DNA from: Acinetobacter larvae
GTDB lineage: Bacteria; Pseudomonadota; Gammaproteobacteria; Pseudomonadales; Moraxellaceae
Length of the DNA: 64,000 nucleotides
NCBI RefSeq assembly: GCF_001704115.1
Contig: NZ_CP016895.1
Location: 3,100,001 to 3,164,000 of the forward strand
Direction of reading: 5' to 3'
Position numbers and translations under genes: made by a program. Every line of letters begins with the position of its first letter. Positions within the stretch are counted from its first letter, which is position 1. Positions 19,035 through 28,155 of the stretch are shown here, in pieces. A model generated the notes under the pieces. It had not been told where the DNA came from. It saw only the letters and a program-made list of their open reading frames with translations, and ran no database searches.

Positions 19035-19582
19035 TCACATATGCATCAAGCATCAACCACCAATAGCGTCATGCTGATTTGCAGTACACGTTTGCAGTGC
19101 TAGATCGTTTGCAACGCTAAAAAGATATCCATGACACTATCGCGATCGCAATAATATCTGTCTTATACCTGTGATTTACTTGCCTTAGCCTAACTTAATG
19201 TTGGGCTTTTTAGCATCTACTGCGCCAGCAATAACCTAAAAAATGGTTCAAATCCATGCCAAGATTCACGTTATCGTTACATTTAGCCACAACTTATATA
19301 TCGTCAATAAATTGCAGACCAATCAAATGCACGGTAAATTAAAGCTAATTTAAAAAATTTAACGCACAGATATTAAATATACATTTTTGTATCGTCGATA
19401 GTGCTTAAGTCTAATCGGCTAAAGTCTATCTATGCTGCTGTGAATGCGCATGATACAAATTAAGCCTTGGTTGTGACCATTGCTCGTCAGCAGCAGCTTA
19501 TTGCACGAGCATCAGTATAAAAAATGGTCCGATCTATAGGGAATTAGCGATCTACAATTTTGTTTTTATTTGAGTAATAAAC
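19035..19582. other. Intergenic region between proA and ackA
   Basis: About 550 bases without a convincing ORF. It holds a terminator-like hairpin at 19187-19211 and then an AT-rich stretch that probably contains the ackA promoter and a leader of unknown extent. Confidence 0.5.
19187..19211 (+). terminator. Probable rho-independent terminator downstream of proA
   Basis: AGCCTAAC / GTTGGGCT pairs with one wobble around a TTAAT loop, followed by TTTT. It lies about 150 nt past proA. Confidence 0.6.
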
Positions 19583-20752
19583 GTGTCTACATCAGTATTA
19601 GTAATCAATTGCGGCTCTTCATCTATCAAATACGCACTCGTTTCAGACCTGCGTGAAAACCGAATTTACGGTATTGCAGAAAATTTAAATTCAGCTGATG
19701 CGCGTATCAAAGGTATTACCTTTGGTGGTCAGCCACTCGAATTAAGCATTCCCTATGCCGATCACAGCCAAGCATTAGAAACCATTTTAAATCGGCTATC
19801 ACATTATAAACCTCAAGCCATTGGTCACCGCGTCGTTCATGGCGGCAGTCTCACCAAAGCAGAATTGCTTACACCAGAGATTATTGAAAAAATTCGTGAA
19901 GCAACACCACTCGCCCCTTTACACAATCCAGCACATTTGATTGGTATCGAAGCGACCTTAAAACTGTTCCCAGAACTGCCACAAGTAGCAGTATTTGACA
20001 CAGCCTTCCATCAAACCATGCCAGAGCATGCTTATCGTTATGCCTTACCAAAATTCCTCTATACCGAGCATAACGTACGTCGTTATGGCTTCCATGGTAC
20101 CAGCCATGCCTATGTGACGGACCGAGCATCAGAACTCGCTGGAGATTTTCGTAAGGGTGGTTGGCTCTGTGCACATTTAGGTAATGGCAGTTCGACCTGT
20201 GCGGTATGGAACGGTGAAAGTATAGACACCTCTATGGGATTAACCCCATTAGAAGGCATTGTCATGGGAACCCGTAGCGGTGATGTAGACCCAAGCCTAC
20301 ACAGCTTTCTTGCCAGCAACTTAGGCTGGGATATCGAAAAAATAGACAATATGCTCAATAAAGAAAGTGGATTACTTGGCTTATCCAATCTCTCCAATGA
20401 TATGCGTACATTAGTTGAAGCATCTCAAGCAGGCAATGAAGATGCTACATTGGCCATTGAAGTCTTTAGTTATCGTCTGGCCAAATCACTTGCTGCGCTC
20501 AGCTGTGGTTTACCCACCATTAATGGTCTAGCGTTTACAGGTGGTATTGGTGAAAACTCTGCTTATATCCGTGAAAAAACCCTAGCTTATTTACCGCATT
20601 TCTCCTTCAAACTAGATAAAGCACTCAATAACAACTTAGCACGCGGTAGCGAAGGTCGTATTGACCAAGGTGAAGGTCCACAAATTTGGGTGATTCCAAC
20701 CGATGAAGAAGGTCGTATCGCACAAGAAACACGCGCAGTAGTCGATGCTTAA
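19583..20752 (+). CDS. ackA: Acetate kinase AckA
   Basis: 389 aa. Interconverts acetate plus ATP with acetyl phosphate plus ADP. The start is a GTG at 19583, because the conserved first strand [16 protein letters not shown] follows at once. Other family motifs are [41 protein letters not shown] (catalytic His region), [22 protein letters not shown] (arginine and aspartate of the active site) and FTGGIGENS. Length is typical. pta follows 108 bases downstream, so the two work together as the acetate-acetyl-CoA pathway. A strong hairpin between them could make pta expression lower than that of ackA. Confidence 0.97.
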   Translation: MSTSVLVINCGSSSIKYALVSDLRENRIYGIAENLNSADARIKGITFGGQPLELSIPYADHSQALETILNRLSHYKPQAIGHRVVHGGSLTKAELLTPEIIEKIREATPLAPLHNPAHLIGIEATLKLFPELPQVAVFDTAFHQTMPEHAYRYALPKFLYTEHNVRRYGFHGTSHAYVTDRASELAGDFRKGGWLCAHLGNGSSTCAVWNGESIDTSMGLTPLEGIVMGTRSGDVDPSLHSFLASNLGWDIEKIDNMLNKESGLLGLSNLSNDMRTLVEASQAGNEDATLAIEVFSYRLAKSLAALSCGLPTINGLAFTGGIGENSAYIREKTLAYLPHFSFKLDKALNNNLARGSEGRIDQGEGPQIWVIPTDEEGRIAQETRAVVDA

Positions 20753-20759
20753 TGCGGGT

Positions 20760-20784
20760 AGAGCAGATGCATTGCATCTGCTCT
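20760..20784 (+). terminator. Hairpin between ackA and pta (attenuator-like)
   Basis: A perfect 11-bp inverted repeat AGAGCAGATGC / GCATCTGCTCT with loop ATT begins 8 nt past the ackA stop. The downstream tract (aagatttattttttat) is T-rich but interrupted, so it may be a partial terminator or an mRNA processing/stability element. Confidence 0.6.
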
Positions 20785-20860
20785 AAGATTTATTTTTTAT
20801 TCTCTCATTTTTTGCCATGCCCAATGATGGGCTATTTGTCATTAAGGCTATGAAAAACAT

Positions 20861-23014
20861 ATGAAAACCATACTCGTCGTTCCAACCGCTGAAGGCGTCG
20901 GTCTTACGTCAGCCTGTTTAGGCTTAATCTATGCATTAGAATGTCAGGGCATCAAAGCTGGCTTCCTTAAGCCTTTTTCTCAAGAACGTCAAAATGGACC
21001 AGACCGTAGTAATGCGCTCTACCAACATTTATTCAAATCAGAAACTGTTGAGCCCATTAACTATGAAGAGCTCACGAGGCAATGGCAGAGTGGGCAACGA
21101 GATGAACTACTCGAACAGGCGGTTCATTTACACCGACAGATTTCCAAAACACATGATGTGATTATTGTGGAAGGGTTGGTGCCAACTGCACAAGATGGTT
21201 TCAGCAATGAACTCAATGCCGCTTTGGCTCAAGCGCTCAATGCCAAAGTTTTGTTTGTTAGCCAAGCAGATCTCAATCATGCACTACACAGTGCTAGTAT
21301 TGTCGATCATCAATTACGCCAATTCGGCGGAACCGCATCCTCGCGTACATCTGGCATTCTCTTTATGCGTACCCGCGGTCTACCCGAAGAGTCTGCACAA
21401 ATTCCTGTTACGCTCAACACCAACTTACGCTTAGTCAAAGAAATTACCGAATTTGAATCGCAAATCAAACGTAACTTCCCTGAGATTGGCAGTGCTTCGT
21501 TCCCTATTGTTGGTATGGTCCCGTTTAGTAATACCTTAAGTGTGCCACGAGTCTCTGATTTAGCGACCCAAATTCATGCCAGTTGGATTAATCGCGGCAA
21601 GGCAGAAAAGCGCCGTGTACTGCATAGCAGCCTAATGTCCGCCAATATTAATCACGAACTCAACAAGTTTATTGCTGGTGAACTGATCATCAGCTCTGCT
21701 GATCGTATTGATGTTCTTTTGGCCAGTAGCTTAGCGGTAAGTAATGGTATTCCGCTGGCAGGTTTAGTGCTGTGTGAATATCCACAGCCTCAACAGTACA
21801 TCTTTGATTTCTGTCAAAATGCCGTAAAGCATGGCTTACCAATCTTGCATACCTCAATGAGCCCACTGGATGCTGCACAACGCCTCAAATATCAGCACAA
21901 TGAAATTCCTGTCGATGATATCGAACGTGCGACCCAAGTAACTCGTTTTGTTGCCAGTCATATCGACCCAGAATGGTTGTCACAGTTGGTTAATGGTGAC
22001 TATAGTGCACGTCTATCACCCTCAGCATTTCGCCATGAACTGGTACAAAAATCCATTAGCGCACATAAACGTATTGTTCTACCAGAAGGTGATGAACCGC
22101 GTACCATTCAAGCAGCGGCTATTTGCCAAGCACGTGGCATTGCCCAATGTGTCTTATTGGCAAAACCAGAAGCAGTGATCGAAATTGCTAAGGCACGTAA
22201 TATCGACCTTCCCAATGATCTGGAAATTATCGATCCAGATTTGATACGTGATCAGTACATCGATGCCATGGTTGAACTGCGTAAAGGCAAAATCAACCAG
22301 CTACAAGCCAAGGAGCAATTACAAGATACTGTGGTGCTCGGGACCATGATGCTCGCCTTAGATCAGGTCGATGGTTTAGTCTCTGGCGCAGTACATACCA
22401 CCGCCAATACGGTACGCCCAGCGTTCCAACTGATCAAAACCGCACCAGAATACTCTTTGGTCTCTTCAGTATTCTTTATGCTGCTTCCCGACGAAGTCTA
22501 TGTCTATGGTGACTGTGCTATTAACCCAGATCCAGATGCACAACAACTGGCTGAAATTGCTATTCAATCGGCGGACTCAGCCAAAGCATTTGGCATCGAA
22601 CCAAGAATTGCTATGATCTCCTATTCAACAGGATCTTCAGGCACAGGGGCCGATGTAGACAAAGTTCGTGAAGCCACCCAAATTGCACAGCAACGCCGTC
22701 CTGATTTATTAATTGATGGACCACTCCAATATGATGCGGCATCGGTCGAAAGTGTTGGTCGCAGTAAAGCACCTGACTCCGCTGTTGCGGGACGTGCCAA
22801 TGTCTTTATTTTCCCAGATCTCAACACGGGGAATACCACTTATAAAGCAGTACAACGTGCAGCCAATGTGATCAGTGTTGGACCGATGCTACAAGGTCTC
22901 AATAAACCCGTGAATGATTTATCACGTGGCGCACTGGTAGATGATATTGTATTTACCATCGCACTGACTGCAATCCAAGCTGAGCAACAAGCCCAAAGTA
23001 TCCAAAATAAATAG
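20861..23014 (+). CDS. pta: Phosphate acetyltransferase Pta (long form)
   Basis: 717 aa, matching the long three-domain form (E. coli ~714 aa). Converts acetyl-CoA plus phosphate to acetyl phosphate plus CoA and the reverse. An N-terminal P-loop-like/BioD-like domain (VVPTAEGVGLTSACLGLIYA) is followed by a DRTGG-type regulatory domain (~230-340, with GELIISSADRIDVLLAS) and the catalytic PTA_PTB domain from ~390 (RIVLPEGDEPRTIQAAAICQ, SYSTGSSGTGADVDKV, GRANVFIFPDLNTGNTTYKA). It is second in ackA-pta. The acetyl phosphate made may also feed response regulators, which is general knowledge, not seen here. Confidence 0.97.
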   Translation: MKTILVVPTAEGVGLTSACLGLIYALECQGIKAGFLKPFSQERQNGPDRSNALYQHLFKSETVEPINYEELTRQWQSGQRDELLEQAVHLHRQISKTHDVIIVEGLVPTAQDGFSNELNAALAQALNAKVLFVSQADLNHALHSASIVDHQLRQFGGTASSRTSGILFMRTRGLPEESAQIPVTLNTNLRLVKEITEFESQIKRNFPEIGSASFPIVGMVPFSNTLSVPRVSDLATQIHASWINRGKAEKRRVLHSSLMSANINHELNKFIAGELIISSADRIDVLLASSLAVSNGIPLAGLVLCEYPQPQQYIFDFCQNAVKHGLPILHTSMSPLDAAQRLKYQHNEIPVDDIERATQVTRFVASHIDPEWLSQLVNGDYSARLSPSAFRHELVQKSISAHKRIVLPEGDEPRTIQAAAICQARGIAQCVLLAKPEAVIEIAKARNIDLPNDLEIIDPDLIRDQYIDAMVELRKGKINQLQAKEQLQDTVVLGTMMLALDQVDGLVSGAVHTTANTVRPAFQLIKTAPEYSLVSSVFFMLLPDEVYVYGDCAINPDPDAQQLAEIAIQSADSAKAFGIEPRIAMISYSTGSSGTGADVDKVREATQIAQQRRPDLLIDGPLQYDAASVESVGRSKAPDSAVAGRANVFIFPDLNTGNTTYKAVQRAANVISVGPMLQGLNKPVNDLSRGALVDDIVFTIALTAIQAEQQAQSIQNK

Positions 23015-23081
23015 CAATGCATTAATCGCGGCAAATCAATACTGCGTGAATAAATAAAACATTGCTAATCATGATAAGCGC

Positions 23082-23134
23082 TAAAGTGAAACACTTTACG
23101 CTATCTTGTGCACATTACGATGTGCACAAGATAG
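23082..23134. terminator. Two adjacent perfect hairpins between convergent pta and the NUDIX gene
   Basis: Hairpin 1 is TAAAGTG-AAA-CACTTTA (23082-23098). Hairpin 2 is a perfect 15-bp stem ctatcttgtgcacat / atgtgcacaagatag with loop TACG (23101-23134). Neither has a long T tract, but their position between convergent genes suggests a bidirectional transcript end. Confidence 0.6.
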
Positions 23135-23193
23135 CCTTTGATTCGATTGGATCACAGCAAATATAGGTCACGGCAAACAGTAATTTTTTGCCT

Positions 23194-23814
23194 CTAATCA
23201 AATTGAGTGCTTGAATCAGGCTGTTGCAGTCGATCAAAAAAATGTTGAATTTGTTGTTCAGTGACACGTGCTGTAGAAATTTTTGGCAGCTCACTCCGTG
23301 AGAAAAAGCCCAGTTCTGGCGTTTCATAACTTGTAGTCAACACACCAGACAAAACTTCGCAGCGAAAAAATGCTTTATAGACATGCAGAAAAGTCGGCTT
23401 ATGCCCGTGTTTGCGCATGTCACTCAGTTGCAATAGTTGCGTTACTCGAACCTCTAACCCAGTTTCTTCTAATACTTCTTTTTGTACATTCTCACTGGCT
23501 GAATAACCTGGATCTGCCCAACCACCCGGTAAAGACCAACATCCATCACTACTTTCTTTGACCAAGAGAATTTTATCCTGCTTAAAAATCACGGCACGGA
23601 CATCAATTTTAGGTGTCGCATAACCAACATCTTTTAAAACATCTGCTTGAAAATGTTGCGTATCAATGTTTTGTAGTTGTAATAACCGCTCTACCAGACC
23701 CAACAGTTGTTGATAACGCTCCTGATCATAGATGTCCCGACTATAGTGCAAACCGGACTGTGCCAATGCCATCATTTGCTGCACAGTCGCCAACCATGAT
23801 TGTTGTTCAGACAT
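23194..23814 (-). CDS. NUDIX hydrolase with N-terminal accessory domain
   Basis: 206 aa from ATG 23814, chosen because a perfect-looking SD (AAGGAG) lies 7 nt upstream; a TTG immediately before it is less likely. Residues ~1-65 form an alpha-helical domain like the Nudix_hydro_N family. The NUDIX fold follows, with the box GGWADPGYSASENVQKEVLE continuing into ETGLEV; it fits GX5EX7REUXEEXGU except K in place of the usual R. Relatives hydrolyse nucleoside-diphosphate derivatives such as ADP-ribose, but substrate cannot be told from sequence. It is convergent with pta and divergent from the MBOAT gene. Confidence 0.85.
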   Translation of the reverse strand: MSEQQSWLATVQQMMALAQSGLHYSRDIYDQERYQQLLGLVERLLQLQNIDTQHFQADVLKDVGYATPKIDVRAVIFKQDKILLVKESSDGCWSLPGGWADPGYSASENVQKEVLEETGLEVRVTQLLQLSDMRKHGHKPTFLHVYKAFFRCEVLSGVLTTSYETPELGFFSRSELPKISTARVTEQQIQHFFDRLQQPDSSTQFD

Positions 23815-23989
23815 CAATGATCTCCTTATTCATAGATAATAAAAATACAATCGTATAACTTTGCTGTAAGGTTGAGCGCATCATGCGTACAGCATTTTAA
23901 AAACTAATTTTTTTGCTATAAATAGCGCTTGTACTAAAGCAAGATTATGCTAGAATTTCGCAGCAATCCGCGCCTAGACAAGCATAACA

Positions 23990-25489
23990 ATGTTCTCTTT
24001 TTTATCCATAGAATTCAGCCTATTATTTATAATATTTTTTGCAATCTATTGGGCATTTCGCGCCTCGCCGCACATACAAAATTTATTATTATTGGCTGCA
24101 AGCTATAGCATTGTTTATCTCATGGCAGGCGGACTTGCCATCAGTATTTTATTGGCGTTTAGTGCGATTGTTTTTGCCTTATCCCTAGCCATGGACCGCT
24201 TTAGTGCGCAGCGCAAATTATTTCTTTACTTGGGTATTGTCATTACCATTGCACAACTGGCTCTGTTTAAGTTTTACGACTTTTTCAAAGAACATATCAG
24301 TACTGTCATGGCGCAGCTACAGCTAGACAGTTCTGGTTTGGCAGCCAATCTGATCTTACCACTGGGAATTTCTTATTACTCCTTCCAAGCGATTAGTTAT
24401 TTGGTCAGTCGTTATCGACAAGAACTAGACGTCCCGCGCTTTAAACTATTAGATTTATTTTTACACTTTAGTTTCTTTGCTACGATTACCGCAGGTCCTA
24501 TTGCACGTGCACAATCGGCAAGAGGATTACAGGACGTCGATGGCAAGCCTTGTGGTATGAGCGAGCAGATTCGCCGCACCGAGCCACGTAAGATTTTATA
24601 TCCGAGCTTGGCATTATGTCTGATCCTATTCGCATTGATCAAGAAATGGTGGATTGCTGGTTGGTTAGCCGATCAATGGGTTAATCCTGTCTTTTCCAAC
24701 CCGATGCAATACCATAGTCTCGAAGTCCTCACCGCGATTTATGGCTATACCTTACAGCTCTTTTTAGACTTTTCTGGTTATAGCGAAATGATGATCGGCT
24801 TTGCTCTCTTACTGGGTTTACGTTTACCGGTCAATTTTAAAGCCCCCCTACTCGCCCATAATATTCGTGACTTTTGGGATAAATGGCATATTAGTTTGTC
24901 GACCTGGATTCGTGACTATATTTATATTCCGCTAGGCGGTAGTCGGGATGGTTTTGCGAGAACCCAATTTAACCTATTGGCTGCCATGGTGTTTTCTGGT
25001 GTATGGCATGGTTATGGCTGGAACTTTTTCTTTTGGGGGCTATTCCATGGGCTTGCCTTGGTTTTACTCAATTGTAGCGACAAACTATATGAAAAATTAT
25101 ATAAAGTCAGTCCCAAAGAGGCGCGAAATCGCCTGTATCAATCCGGTGTAGTGGGTAAAATTCTTGGGGTATTTATCACCATCAATTTTGTTTGTTTCTG
25201 CTTTGTTTTCTTCCGTGCCAAAAACTTTGCAGAGGCACTGCAAGTTTTCCAAGCTTTATTGCAAAATACCATTAATGTACCATTGGTTAATAATCCGTTG
25301 TATCTATTGGTATTACTCAGCTTGGCTTGGATCATGTATCCCTTTATACGCCGCTTATCTACTCAGCTTAGACGACGTATCGATACCTTGCCACAATACG
25401 CGTTATCTATACCGTTATTTGTTCTATTCATGATCATTGTTATTTGCGCACCTTCAGGCATTCCTGGATTTATCTATGCAAACTTCTAA
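23990..25489 (+). CDS. MBOAT-family membrane O-acyltransferase (AlgI/DltB/PatA-like)
   Basis: 499 aa polytopic membrane protein with many hydrophobic segments from residue 1. It carries MBOAT signatures such as FKFYDFFKE, LPLGISYYSFQAISYLV, FWDKWHISLSTWIRDYIYIP and FSGVWHGYGWNFFFWGLFHG, which contains the invariant catalytic His. The family moves acetyl groups from the cytoplasm to a periplasmic or surface acceptor. The next gene overlaps it by 14 bp, indicating translational coupling. Because the partner is a DUF459/PatB-like SGNH protein and the third gene is Ape1-like, peptidoglycan O-acetylation (PatA role) is the favoured reading. Alginate-type AlgI is less likely since no alginate genes are present. 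The SD is weak. Confidence 0.9.
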   Translation: MFSFLSIEFSLLFIIFFAIYWAFRASPHIQNLLLLAASYSIVYLMAGGLAISILLAFSAIVFALSLAMDRFSAQRKLFLYLGIVITIAQLALFKFYDFFKEHISTVMAQLQLDSSGLAANLILPLGISYYSFQAISYLVSRYRQELDVPRFKLLDLFLHFSFFATITAGPIARAQSARGLQDVDGKPCGMSEQIRRTEPRKILYPSLALCLILFALIKKWWIAGWLADQWVNPVFSNPMQYHSLEVLTAIYGYTLQLFLDFSGYSEMMIGFALLLGLRLPVNFKAPLLAHNIRDFWDKWHISLSTWIRDYIYIPLGGSRDGFARTQFNLLAAMVFSGVWHGYGWNFFFWGLFHGLALVLLNCSDKLYEKLYKVSPKEARNRLYQSGVVGKILGVFITINFVCFCFVFFRAKNFAEALQVFQALLQNTINVPLVNNPLYLLVLLSLAWIMYPFIRRLSTQLRRRIDTLPQYALSIPLFVLFMIIVICAPSGIPGFIYANF

Positions 25490-26561
25490 TCCCCCCTCAG
25501 CTCTGCCCACGACAGAAGATCAGCCACAAAATGCTGAGGAGCAAACACCTCCATCCCGCAGGCGCTATTCATTTCTTTTTATTTTTAGCAATTTGCTGAC
25601 CTTTGCTGTGCTTGGCTTATGGATTATGCAAAACTCCGTCAATGCTTATTACCAGCAAACGTATCATCAACCCAGCCCCTTAGCATTTTTAGATGACTAT
25701 GCACTCTGGCATAAGGGACAAGAAATTGGCGAAACGTTATATAAAAAACATGATCAAGTTCAACTTGCCATTCAAAAATTCAACCAACACTGGGTTGATC
25801 TGTTTAACCAAGAATATGCCTACACTGCAGAGTTTAAACAACAACAAGCTCTCAAAGCTGAGCAACAACGGTTATTGGCACAACAACGCGCAGCGGCACA
25901 AGCTAAACAGGCATTGCTCGATCAATTTAGGATCAACAAACAACAACAAGTGTTTTTTGCCGGCGACTCGCTTATGCAAGGTGTCGCCCCCCATGTACAA
26001 AAATATCTGCAAGAAAATTATCAGGTCAATACCGTCAATCTTAGCAAGCAAAGTACCGGCTTATCTTATCCAAGCTTCTTTAACTGGCCAAAGACCATTC
26101 AAGAAACGCTGCAAAGCAATCCCAATATCAAAATCTTAGTGGTCTTTTTAGGGCCGAATGATCCATGGGATATGGCAAATCCTGCTGGTGGTCGCTATCT
26201 CAAATTTCAATCTCCTGACTGGGAGGCATTGTATCGTTCACGTATTGCCGATATTTTCCAGACTGCTCAACAACATCAAGTCAGCGTGATGTGGATTAGC
26301 CCGCCCAATATGCGTAAAGATAGTCTGAATCAACAAATGATCTATTTAAACCAAGTCATTACTGATGAAGTCAAAAAACATCATGGTTATGTGATTGACT
26401 CACGCGCCTTACTTGGCAGTCAAAATAACGTTTATAGTGACTATCGTATGGAAAATGGTGTATCGAGCAAAACACGTAGTGCCGATGGAATTCATTTTTC
26501 TGTCGAAGGGCAAAAGATCGTTGCTGCAAAAATTGCCGAAAACATTCATGTTGTTTCCTAA
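25476..26561 (+). CDS. Membrane-anchored SGNH/DUF459 protein, PatB-like O-acetyltransferase partner
   Basis: 361 aa from ATG 25476, which overlaps the MBOAT stop; an upstream in-frame start at 25437 is less likely. After a polar Pro/Gln-rich N terminus there is one membrane anchor (YSFLFIFSNLLTFAVLGLWI), a Gln/Ala-rich coiled-coil-like stretch (~110-155), then the SGNH domain: FFAGDSLMQGVAPHVQ with nucleophile S165, VVFLGPNDPWDM (block III), and DGIHFSVEGQKIVA with D337 and H340. The triad and the GDSLMQGVAP block resemble PatB of Neisseria, which transfers acetyl groups from the MBOAT partner to MurNAc. That function is inference from motif and neighbour. Confidence 0.85.
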   Translation: MQTSNPPSALPTTEDQPQNAEEQTPPSRRRYSFLFIFSNLLTFAVLGLWIMQNSVNAYYQQTYHQPSPLAFLDDYALWHKGQEIGETLYKKHDQVQLAIQKFNQHWVDLFNQEYAYTAEFKQQQALKAEQQRLLAQQRAAAQAKQALLDQFRINKQQQVFFAGDSLMQGVAPHVQKYLQENYQVNTVNLSKQSTGLSYPSFFNWPKTIQETLQSNPNIKILVVFLGPNDPWDMANPAGGRYLKFQSPDWEALYRSRIADIFQTAQQHQVSVMWISPPNMRKDSLNQQMIYLNQVITDEVKKHHGYVIDSRALLGSQNNVYSDYRMENGVSSKTRSADGIHFSVEGQKIVAAKIAENIHVVS

Positions 26562-26661
26562 AGCATTCAGGTGATATGGTAAATAATTCATAGCTGGACT
26601 TAAGCTTAAACCGTCAAGGCTCCAGCTAAAACCGTCAACGCTTAAATGTAGTAATACGCAC

Positions 26662-26687
26662 AAAACGCAGCTATCGCTGCGTTTTTT
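26662..26687 (+). terminator. Intrinsic terminator after the MBOAT-DUF459 pair
   Basis: A perfect 10-bp stem aaaacgcagc / gctgcgtttt with loop tatc is followed by more Ts. It separates the pair from the third SGNH gene, which must therefore have its own promoter or read-through. Confidence 0.85.
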
Positions 26688-26805
26688 ATCTATAATTAGA
26701 CATTATCTTGCATTACAGATTGTCTTGTCATACATAATTCATTTATAGATTATGCTTGCAACACATATAATGTGATTTAGATTTGAAAAAGCTTTAGGAA
26801 TCATA

Positions 26806-27939
26806 ATGAAAAAATTTACTGCCGTCGTCTCGATGTCATTTTTAGGTTTTATCTGTAGCACATTGAGCCATGCCGCCAGCTTAAGTAATTTCAATGACCC
26901 CAATAGTCAAAATCTTGTTCAAGCCATCTACAATAAATCACTGCATATCGTGCAACTCGGCGACTCACATACAGCAGCAGATGTCATGACCGACGCATTA
27001 CGTGTCGACTTACAAGCCCATTTAGGCAATGGTGGAATGGGCTGGGGTATGCCGATGTATTTTACTGGGCATCGTTTGGCACGTTATGGTTATGACAACA
27101 GTGGTTGGTCGCCTATTTCAAGCCGTACCCAATCTAATGAAAATTATAGTTTAGGTGGTTTACTCGCCATTCCTAAGTATGCGGGTGCCTCGCTCACCAT
27201 TAAGGCCAAACAAAGTGAAGTCTCGCAACGGATTAAAGTCAGTATTCGCCAAGGTGCTGGTGATGAAGCGTTATTAGGTCATGATGCGCAAGGACGTCGT
27301 TTTCAAATCGAAGCCCCGATCAAAAATGGGCAATGGCAAATGGTCGAATTCGTCGCGCAACTGCCCTTTACCTTTGTTGCTCAACAATCTTCTCAAACAG
27401 CACTTGCGGGTTGGTGGGCACAAAATGAAAATGGTCAAGGAGCTATCGTGTCAGCACTGGGTATTAATGGTGCACAACTCTCGTACTGGGACCGTTGGAG
27501 CCAACAGGGCATTCGTAATGATCTTGCCAATATCGCACCAGATTTAGTCATTCTCGCCTATGGTACCAATGAGGCTTATAACAATAATGTCGATATAGAA
27601 CAGGAAAGATCCAATCTCATTCGACAGATTCATTCCATTCGTCAAGCCAGCCCAAGAAGCGCCATTTTAGTGGTATCTGCACCTGAAAGTTTAAAAAACA
27701 CCGCAGGCAGTTGTGGTACGCGACCAGCAAAATTAACCGCCTTTCAAAATATGCAGTATCAAGTTGCACAACAACAAAAAACACTCTATTGGGATTGGCA
27801 AGATGCTATGGGCGGTAGCTGTTCTATGAAATCATGGATCAATCAAGGTCGGGCACGCGGTGATGGTGTACACTTTACCAGCTTAGGTTATCAAGAACTT
27901 GGTCAGCAAATGGCACAGGATTTATTAGCCTTACCTTAA
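26806..27939 (+). CDS. Secreted SGNH hydrolase, Ape1-like (putative peptidoglycan O-acetylesterase)
   Basis: 377 aa with a signal peptide (cleavage likely after SHA near residue 23). The SGNH nucleophile is in VQLGDSHTAADVMTDALR (D53, S54). Between this and the second half (~100-230) is an inserted beta-rich region compatible with the CBM35-like module of Ape1. Block III is LVILAYGTNEAYNN, and the Asp/His pair is in GDGVHFTSLGYQELG (D353, H356). The Ser to His spacing is close to that of Neisseria Ape1. Such enzymes remove acetyl groups from MurNAc so that lytic transglycosylases can act. Four cysteines in the mature C-terminal half may form disulphides. A generic lipase/esterase role cannot be excluded. 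Confidence 0.8.
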   Translation: MKKFTAVVSMSFLGFICSTLSHAASLSNFNDPNSQNLVQAIYNKSLHIVQLGDSHTAADVMTDALRVDLQAHLGNGGMGWGMPMYFTGHRLARYGYDNSGWSPISSRTQSNENYSLGGLLAIPKYAGASLTIKAKQSEVSQRIKVSIRQGAGDEALLGHDAQGRRFQIEAPIKNGQWQMVEFVAQLPFTFVAQQSSQTALAGWWAQNENGQGAIVSALGINGAQLSYWDRWSQQGIRNDLANIAPDLVILAYGTNEAYNNNVDIEQERSNLIRQIHSIRQASPRSAILVVSAPESLKNTAGSCGTRPAKLTAFQNMQYQVAQQQKTLYWDWQDAMGGSCSMKSWINQGRARGDGVHFTSLGYQELGQQMAQDLLALP

Positions 27940-27978
27940 GTCTGTTTAAACAAATTACATAGAATCTCATTATTTTCC

Positions 27979-28006
27979 TGAAGCGCCTAGATGCGCTTCA
28001 TTTTTT
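27979..28006 (+). terminator. Intrinsic terminator of the Ape1-like gene
   Basis: TGAAGCGC / GCGCTTCA stem with a 6-nt loop and six Ts, 40 nt after the stop. Confidence 0.9.
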
Positions 28007-28155
28007 ATCAATCAATTCAGCGCCATCTTCTTAAAGCAATTTCAAAATATCTCTTGATAAATACGCCCAAAAATCAGGCAAATCCACCACAGTAGATGCT
28101 TTATCCCGTATAATTTAGCCTGCTAGCTAACAGCCCGCTCAAGAGATTTTTTGAT

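Noticed and set aside
20861..21900. Pta N terminus as a separate dethiobiotin-synthase-like gene
   Set aside because: The frame is continuous with the phosphotransacetylase domain and the total length matches the long Pta form.
25693..26139. 148-aa plus-strand ORF inside the DUF459 gene
   Set aside because: Out-of-frame shadow of a gene with clear SGNH motifs in the other frame.
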